A stretch of DNA of 5,932 bases, taken from assembly GCA_023544495.1 (NCBI GenBank), contig JAMJFV010000122.1:1-5932 (forward strand), written 5' to 3'. The DNA comes from ANME-2 cluster archaeon (GTDB lineage: Archaea; Halobacteriota; Methanosarcinia; Methanosarcinales; Methanocomedenaceae). This document shows positions 1 through 4,350 of the stretch, one piece after another; position 1 is the first letter of the stretch, and each line of letters opens with the position of its first letter. Below the pieces are notes generated by a model. The model worked only from the letters and a program-made list of their open reading frames with translations, was not told where the DNA came from and searched no databases. Made by a program: the position numbers and the translations under genes.

Positions 1-1
1 A

Positions 2-3000
2 GATATTTATCCGTTGTGGAATCTGGAATCAAAAGGTGTTCCCAGTGGGTATCTGACCTATGATGTATGGGTGCCTGGCAATGCATCCCTGGGGCCTTAT
101 ACTATATCTGGTAAATGGCGAACTGCTACTAAGGTTAAGGATGTTGTTGATCTGGACAATAAGACGTATAATTACAATGCCAGTGCTGTTAGCAGAGGCA
201 CTATCAACAACAGCACGGTAACTGTTTCAACGAATGATACAGTTGGTCCGTATATCTATGATGTAACAATATCAGAGTTTAATAGTACCGATAGTGATAC
301 TTATATTGAGGTGGGGGAAGGGGTGAAAATCAGCTTTAAGGTCAATGATAGCAGTGGGGTGAATACGACTCAAGTATATATTGATGATAATTTGATAAAT
401 ACTACTGCCCATCCCGCAAAGAATGAAATAATAAGCACGACTGATTCCAGTTCTGTAAAAAAAGGATTACATACTGTGTCAATCGTGGTAACTGATAACA
501 ATAGCATTACCAGTTTCATGAATGTCTCATTTTTTGTATATAATGATTATTTTTATTGGAAGGAATTGGGAGCTATTACACTGATGTTAGCTGAACCATC
601 AGGTGTTACAAATGAAAATAATTTTATACGATTGGAAGGAGGATATACTGAACTACTGCCTGCGAATTTTACAGTAATTACGAATACATATTCCGGTCAA
701 TACCCATCAGCCGGTCATACTATTTATACAAATATAAATGGAAATAATATAGTCACTGCCACATTCAAAGGTTCCTCTGTTTTCGCAAATCAAAGTGTGA
801 CGATATGGAGTATCAGAGCACCGAATTCATCAAAAGCATTCGACATTTCCTTTGATAAATTGTTGAATGAAACATTGACAGATTACGATACGAATAAATT
901 CACACAGAAATTGGATAGTGGCGGAGATGTAGAATTCTATAATTCTGAACATTTTACACCAGGCTCTTATCTTATACTGGTCACCATTTATGACAATCCC
1001 AATAATGATACAACTGCTCTTGGTATTTTATCATTTACGTATTTCAATGTACTGGAATACGATTCCTACGTTGATACTAACAGTTCAGTGGTTGTCGGTC
1101 AATCATTCAATGCCACTATGAATCTGGTAAATGCAACACAGCGTAACTATACATATTCTGCAATATTGTTGAAAGATTATACGAAAGCTGGATCACCTGC
1201 TTTAGAGGTAAGTTTTACCGATGGTACTTTCAAGATTAACGGTGAGGATTATTCCAACTACTCAGATTCAATGTCAATACTGAAACTTCTGTCTCCGGAT
1301 TCCAATACAAGTGAAACAACTGTCAATGCGACAAATACCACCCATCTCTTAACAACAAACACGAGTTGGGAACCAGGTGATTACCTCCTTATAAATTATG
1401 TATATAAAGATGAGTTATCCAACCGTTCATCTGTTGCATACAGGAGTACTGGTATTACTTTACTGGCCGATACAGAATCTCCCATTGCAGCAATAAACAC
1501 TTCAAGTTTTACCGTAGATGAAGATGTTGAGGTATGGTTCAATGCCAGCGATTCGTATGATAACGTAGGGATAGTCAATTATTCATGGGACCTGGACAGC
1601 ATTCCCGGTGTTGATACATACGGCCCGGTCGTGAACTGGACATATCCGGATCCTGGCAGCTATACCATAACATTGAACGTTACTGACGCTGCTGGTAATT
1701 ATGATCTGGACAGTGCGACGGTACAGGTACGCGATACCACACCACCTATAATTTCCCATGTATCAAATGGCACAGCTTCTAACAATTCAGTCTCAATCTC
1801 ATGGGATACCAATGAATTGAGTAACTCAACGGTAAGATACGGTCTCGATACCAATATTTCTAATATGAGTTCCCAATCTGACTCAACATTTGTCTTCAAT
1901 CATACAATTGTGCTCTTTAATCTTACAAATGACACAATATACAATTACATGGTGAATAGCACAGATTCATCTGGAAACAGCAACAACAGCACGATCTCTA
2001 CATTTAACACGACCAATAATACCGACAATGAATCTCCATTCATCAGCTTTGCGTATCTGGATAAGAATACAAGTCTTACCACCGGCACGATAATAACGGT
2101 CACGGTCAACGTCTCAGACAATATCGGTGTTACCAGGGTCACTGCCGGGAGTACAAATCTCAACAAGCGCAATGCTACCCACTGGAATGGCACAGTTACA
2201 GCCAATGCCACTAAATCGGTCACCATTTATGCATATGATGCTGCCGGTAACAATAACAGCACCGTCCTCACCTATACCCTTTATGTTTCAGTTCCACCCA
2301 AATCACCCGGTGGTGGTGGTGGCGGCGGGGGTGGTGGTGGCACATCTGGCGAAGAATTCGCGAACATAATGTGCACAGAAGTCGACCGCCAGTTTGTCGG
2401 TGTTGATCAGCAGGTCAGTTATTCTTTTGAGTTTGGCTGTAATTATGTGAAATATATCAATTTAACCAGTGTGGCCAGTTCAGGAAAAATAGCTGCAAAA
2501 GTGGAAACACTGAACCATACCTCTTCACTGGTCGATATTCCTGTTCCGGATGTCGTATTCAAGAACGTGAATGTATGGGCCGGTAACATGGGCTGGTTCT
2601 CTGAAAATAATGTACAGGACCCAACCATCATGTTCAGGGTAGAGAGAACATGGGTGACAGAGAACGACATCACATTGAACACTATTACCTTTTACAGCTA
2701 CGATGATAGTACTGCGGCCTGGGAGAAAATGTCCACCCGAAAAACGGGTGAAGACCCGGATAGTTATTATTTTACTGCCAGCCTTCCCAACCGGGGTACA
2801 CTCGGACCAATGGCAATTTCAGGTAGATCCTCATCAGCCTCTCCCCCTCCTTTCCCAACCATCAGTCCCACAATAACACCAACACAAACAATACCATCAG
2901 GACCTACACCTGAAATTGTTCCGGATATGAAGCCTGTCACATGGACAGGGGTATGGAAGGAAGAGGTACCCGGGTTCCAGGTATTTATAGCCTTGTTTAT

Positions 3001-3040
3001 GCTGATCATAATATATGTAACGGATCGGAGGCGGGTTTAG
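2..3040 (+). CDS. Large secreted, anchored surface glycoprotein with Ig/PKD modules, PGF-pre-PGF domain and PGF-CTERM-like tail (5' partial)
   Basis: The reading frame is open to the left edge (codons before the TTG at 14 read D-I-Y-P), so the true start and signal peptide lie upstream. Residues are numbered with codon 14-16 as 1. Modules in order: an Ig-like beta-sandwich at about 74-178; a long region at about 180-480 that resembles repeats of methanogen extracellular proteins (possibly TIGR04279, from memory); a PKD-like domain at about 486-573 with W-D-L-D at 525; a fibronectin-III-like module at about 574-669 opening DTTPPI; an Ig-like module at about 670-762; 11 glycines at 766-776; a PGF-pre-PGF domain at about 777-937; a Pro/Thr/Ser linker; then VPGF at 985-988, a hydrophobic stretch and RRRV. 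I count about 55 N-X-S/T sequons and only two cysteines (787, 809), both in the PGF-pre-PGF domain. Known of the family: archaeosortase substrates on the cell surface. Inferred: an adhesin or S-layer-associated protein; the ligand is unknown. The gene ends in TAG immediately before the next ATG. Confidence 0.9.
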   Translation, partial: DIYPLWNLESKGVPSGYLTYDVWVPGNASLGPYTISGKWRTATKVKDVVDLDNKTYNYNASAVSRGTINNSTVTVSTNDTVGPYIYDVTISEFNSTDSDTYIEVGEGVKISFKVNDSSGVNTTQVYIDDNLINTTAHPAKNEIISTTDSSSVKKGLHTVSIVVTDNNSITSFMNVSFFVYNDYFYWKELGAITLMLAEPSGVTNENNFIRLEGGYTELLPANFTVITNTYSGQYPSAGHTIYTNINGNNIVTATFKGSSVFANQSVTIWSIRAPNSSKAFDISFDKLLNETLTDYDTNKFTQKLDSGGDVEFYNSEHFTPGSYLILVTIYDNPNNDTTALGILSFTYFNVLEYDSYVDTNSSVVVGQSFNATMNLVNATQRNYTYSAILLKDYTKAGSPALEVSFTDGTFKINGEDYSNYSDSMSILKLLSPDSNTSETTVNATNTTHLLTTNTSWEPGDYLLINYVYKDELSNRSSVAYRSTGITLLADTESPIAAINTSSFTVDEDVEVWFNASDSYDNVGIVNYSWDLDSIPGVDTYGPVVNWTYPDPGSYTITLNVTDAAGNYDLDSATVQVRDTTPPIISHVSNGTASNNSVSISWDTNELSNSTVRYGLDTNISNMSSQSDSTFVFNHTIVLFNLTNDTIYNYMVNSTDSSGNSNNSTISTFNTTNNTDNESPFISFAYLDKNTSLTTGTIITVTVNVSDNIGVTRVTAGSTNLNKRNATHWNGTVTANATKSVTIYAYDAAGNNNSTVLTYTLYVSVPPKSPGGGGGGGGGGGTSGEEFANIMCTEVDRQFVGVDQQVSYSFEFGCNYVKYINLTSVASSGKIAAKVETLNHTSSLVDIPVPDVVFKNVNVWAGNMGWFSENNVQDPTIMFRVERTWVTENDITLNTITFYSYDDSTAAWEKMSTRKTGEDPDSYYFTASLPNRGTLGPMAISGRSSSASPPPFPTISPTITPTQTIPSGPTPEIVPDMKPVTWTGVWKEEVPGFQVFIALFMLIIIYVTDRRRV
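2309..2341 (+). repeat. GGN codon run encoding an 11-glycine linker
   Basis: Eleven consecutive glycine codons, mostly GGT with some GGC and one GGG, separate the last Ig-like module from the PGF-pre-PGF domain of the first protein. The same position in the third gene carries a mixed Gly/Ser linker (about residues 299-311). A flexible hinge between the outward-facing modules and the anchoring module is the simplest reading. The near-homopolymeric triplet run could also change length by slippage without breaking the frame. Confidence 0.9.
2342..2827 (+). other. PGF-pre-PGF domain coding segment, copy A
   Basis: This segment encodes residues about 777-938 of the first protein. Landmarks are CTEVDRQF, GCNYVKYINLT, SSLVD, FKNVNVW, the TWVTEN-ITLNTIT-YSYDD core, W-EKM, TRKTGED, SYYFTA-LP and the closing MAISG. 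These match my memory of the TIGR04213 PGF-pre-PGF pattern: a K-V-E-L strand, an N-I/V-W strand, a W-[IV]-x-x-N helix-like segment, GED-x-x-Y-x-F-A and a final A-I-x-G. It aligns without gaps to copy B in the third gene (about 5269-5757), at roughly 60% identity by eye, including two cysteines 22 residues apart. Confidence 0.85.
2936..3037 (+). other. PGF-CTERM-like C-terminal anchor/sorting signal
   Basis: After a Pro/Thr/Ser-rich linker, this segment encodes TWTGVWKEE, then VPGF (P986-G987-F988), a hydrophobic stretch to about 1003 and a basic tail DRRRV at the end of the protein. The motif + transmembrane helix + arginine cluster layout is the tripartite architecture known for PGF-CTERM proteins, which archaeosortase A processes and which are lipid-anchored in haloarchaea. 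The hydrophobic stretch is rather short (about 16 residues) and bulky (I, L, F, M) compared with the Ala/Gly/Val-rich haloarchaeal versions. Processing is inferred, and no archaeosortase gene is in the window. Confidence 0.75.
3027..3031 (+). promoter_or_regulatory. Shine-Dalgarno GGAGG for the two-TM protein gene
   Basis: GGAGG lies inside the last codons of the upstream gene, nine bases before the ATG at 3041. It supports that ATG as the start and indicates independent initiation on a shared mRNA. The upstream TAG and this ATG touch with no spacer, so translational coupling is likely. Confidence 0.8.
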
Positions 3041-4114
3041 ATGAACCTGACAGATGTTAATGTGGATGAGATGCTGGACAGCCCTTTGTTCAGGAATACC
3101 GTTCATCTCATAGGTACCATCGGTACTGGTTACTTGTTATTAAGAATTCTGCTCTATATCCTTGATGTTACTAAAATTGGCCTCCGTTGGCTTGAATCCC
3201 ATCAGGATGGAGGATTCTTAATCATGATCCTGGTATTTGTTTGCTCGCTGCTGGCAACAGATATAGGTATTAGTTTCGGACGCAGGCGATTTGGTGAGGT
3301 GAAGTATTCTGTTGTTGAAAGTGGGATATCATGGGTCAGGGACAGTATCCAGAAGTCACCTGAGGTACCGCTTAGAGTGAACGATAACACCGGAACAGGT
3401 ATTCATCGCACAGACTTATTATCTGGCGTACCCGGATTGTCCGGGGGCAAAGAGCCTGTCATTCAGGAAACTAAAATTAAAAAACCCTCACCAATATCCA
3501 CACTAAATCAAAAACATGAGTTAACGCCTGTACCTGTCATTGAACCTCCCCGTTATGAACGTGAGAAACATCTTTCATTTGACGATATAATCAATGAATT
3601 AAACACTGGAGATATATCTGAAATCAAACCGGAATCCGTACCTTCAACAGTATTTGACTCAGATAAAGAGCCTGGATCTAATTTAAAGTTCTATGAATCT
3701 GTACCCATACCGGTCAGGGAAGGTAAAAGGGTGATCAAGGCCTTTGATTCAAAACACAGTATAAACGTCATTGATTTCAGGTCAAAAATCACCAAAAAAG
3801 ACGTAACGATAACAATAGAACTATTGAAAGATCATTCTGTAAAAACGTTTCCTATTACGGAAGGGCTTGTATATGAGTTCGATACTATTGGAATAAATAT
3901 ACCTGATGAAGCTATAGATAAAGCGGTGATCAGGTTCAAAATAGACCAGGACTGGATCACGCAAAACAAAATTCAAAATGTGCAACTTGAAATGTTTATC
4001 AATGGTGCATGGGATATCATCACAATAAAAGGGATTGGCCAGGATACTAAGTATTTGTTCTATGAGGCGAATGTGCCTTCCCTCTCTGCTGCTATTGCAA
4101 TTGTAGGAATCTGA
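3041..4114 (+). CDS. Two-TM membrane protein with a divergent C-terminal PGF-pre-PGF-like domain
   Basis: 357 residues, starting at the ATG that touches the upstream stop and has a GGAGG nine bases before it. Segments: a short acidic N-terminus; a membrane segment at about 20-41, interrupted by R35; a loop with K45, R49 and H54; a second membrane segment at about 59-79 followed by GRRRF; a polar, Pro/Lys/Glu-rich and probably disordered middle at about 85-215; and a folded C-terminal domain at about 217-357. The C-terminal domain carries AVIRFKIDQDWITQNKI (W305), G-A-W-D, Y-L-F-Y-E-A-N-V-P and a closing A-I-A-I-V-G. These line up with IMFRVERTWVTEN, AAWEKM, YYFTASLP and MAISG of the first protein, so I read it as a PGF-pre-PGF relative that has lost both conserved cysteines and the PGF-CTERM tail. 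It has only one sequon (residues 2-4) and one cysteine (C68, in the membrane segment). Topology is ambiguous: the RRR after TM2 suggests a cytoplasmic C-terminus, the acidic N-terminus suggests the opposite. No enzymatic motif is visible. The gene ends in tandem stops, TGA then TAA. Inferred role: a membrane partner of the co-transcribed surface protein. Confidence 0.9.
   Translation: MNLTDVNVDEMLDSPLFRNTVHLIGTIGTGYLLLRILLYILDVTKIGLRWLESHQDGGFLIMILVFVCSLLATDIGISFGRRRFGEVKYSVVESGISWVRDSIQKSPEVPLRVNDNTGTGIHRTDLLSGVPGLSGGKEPVIQETKIKKPSPISTLNQKHELTPVPVIEPPRYEREKHLSFDDIINELNTGDISEIKPESVPSTVFDSDKEPGSNLKFYESVPIPVREGKRVIKAFDSKHSINVIDFRSKITKKDVTITIELLKDHSVKTFPITEGLVYEFDTIGINIPDEAIDKAVIRFKIDQDWITQNKIQNVQLEMFINGAWDIITIKGIGQDTKYLFYEANVPSLSAAIAIVGI
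3689..4111 (+). other. Divergent PGF-pre-PGF-like domain coding segment, copy C
   Basis: Residues about 217-357 of the two-TM protein. Motif order and spacing match copies A and B: I-N-V-I-D-F, a V-T-I-T-I-E-L-L strand, an E-F-D-T-I-G-I-N strand, the A-V-I-R-F-K-I-D-x-D-W-I-T-x-N core, a short G-A-W-D strand, Y-L-F-Y-E-A and a terminal A-I-V-G. Similarity is clear only over the second half. The first half lacks the C-x(21)-C pair. A profile search with TIGR04213 would settle the assignment. Confidence 0.6.
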
Positions 4115-4125
4115 TAATATCTTGA

Positions 4126-4149
4126 TCAATATTTCGTCCAAAATATTGA
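4126..4149 (+). terminator. AT-rich hairpin after the two-gene unit
   Basis: A perfect 9-bp inverted repeat, TCAATATTT / AAATATTGA, flanks a 6-base loop and begins about 12 bases after the TGA stop. A T-rich run (4181-4194) follows about 30 bases later. Archaeal termination depends mainly on T-tracts, and this stem is AT-only apart from one G-C pair. It may be a 3'-end stabilising or processing structure rather than a terminator. Confidence 0.35.
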
Positions 4150-4170
4150 ACTATTCAAAACTGAAGATAT

Positions 4171-4188
4171 CCGAAAGACATATTTATT
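4171..4188 (+). promoter_or_regulatory. Candidate archaeal BRE/TATA promoter (distal) for the three-PKD gene
   Basis: CCGAAAGA (4171-4178), a purine-rich BRE-like element, is followed directly by CATATTTATT (4179-4188), a TATA-like element. With usual archaeal spacing, transcription would start at about 4205-4213, leaving a leader of roughly 140 bases before the ATG at 4351. AT-rich intergenic DNA makes chance matches common. Confidence 0.4.
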
Positions 4189-4215
4189 TGTTTTCATAGT
4201 ATAGTGTAGATACAA

Positions 4216-4257
4216 CCAATCCGGGGTTGGATATTTACTATCCATTTAAGGAATAGT
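4216..4257 (+). other. Two consecutive inverted repeats in the presumed leader
   Basis: The first, CCAATC-CGG-GGTTGG (4216-4230), forms a 6-bp stem with one U-G pair and a 3-base loop. The second, ACTATCC (4237-4243) with GGAATAGT (4250-4257), forms a 7-bp stem with a single bulged A and a 6-base loop. They are only six bases apart. If the distal promoter is used, both lie near the 5' end of the mRNA of the three-PKD gene. No known riboswitch class is recognised. Confidence 0.4.
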
Positions 4258-4290
4258 CAGAAAGTACCCAACTACAGGTAATCCCGCATT

Positions 4291-4307
4291 ATTCGATATA
4301 TTCGAAT
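4291..4307 (+). other. Palindrome ATTCGA-tatat-TCGAAT upstream of the three-PKD gene
   Basis: A perfect 6-bp inverted repeat with a 5-base AT spacer lies 43 bases before the ATG at 4351 and just upstream of a second TATA-like element. The size and symmetry suit either a dimeric regulator's operator or another leader hairpin. The sequence alone does not decide between them. Confidence 0.35.
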
Positions 4308-4310
4308 TTG

Positions 4311-4331
4311 AAAAAGGATATCGGATATATA
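4311..4331 (+). promoter_or_regulatory. Candidate proximal TATA element giving a leaderless transcript
   Basis: AAAAAGG (4311-4317) precedes GATATATA (4324-4331), whose centre is about 23-24 bases before the ATG at 4351. No Shine-Dalgarno sequence lies in the last 20 bases before that ATG, so a leaderless or very short-leader mRNA driven from here is possible. It competes with the distal promoter call. A short direct repeat, GGATAT-c-GGATAT (4316-4329), overlaps it. Confidence 0.3.
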
Positions 4332-4350
4332 GAATCAGAATATTGAACTT

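Noticed and set aside
14..16. TTG at 14 as the true start of the first gene
   Set aside because: The frame is open upstream to the window edge, no signal peptide follows the TTG, and the sequence begins inside a beta-rich module, so the gene is 5' truncated by the window.
1945..2226. Open frame of 93 codons on the - strand with hydrophobic stretches
   Set aside because: It lies antisense to the well-supported Ig-like modules of the first gene. The valine/leucine-rich translation is what the reverse complement of Asn/Thr/Ser-rich beta-sandwich coding DNA gives.
2127..2369. 80-codon + strand open frame in another frame, over the glycine run
   Set aside because: Shadow of the first gene. The GGT run reads as a valine run in this frame, and no start signal or recognisable domain is present.
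2767..3009. - strand open frame of 80 codons opposite the Pro/Thr linker and anchor
   Set aside because: Fully antisense to the conserved linker and anchor. Its Gly/Val-rich sequence is the expected reverse of Pro/Thr codons.
3821..4141. - strand open frame of 106 codons ending opposite the C-terminal domain of the two-TM protein
   Set aside because: It overlaps the best conserved part of gene 2, its start lies within the 3' hairpin region, and the translation shows no family features.
4126..4307. CRISPR-like or insertion-sequence ends suggested by the several inverted repeats
   Set aside because: The repeats differ from each other in sequence and spacing, there are no regular spacers, and there is no transposase coding region or target-site duplication.
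4115..4350. Possible tRNA, small RNA gene or short ORF in the intergenic stretch
   Set aside because: No cloverleaf, T-loop consensus or CCA-type end, and no open frame with a start signal was seen. The inverted repeats are short and AT-rich, so they are reported only as candidate leader or operator elements.
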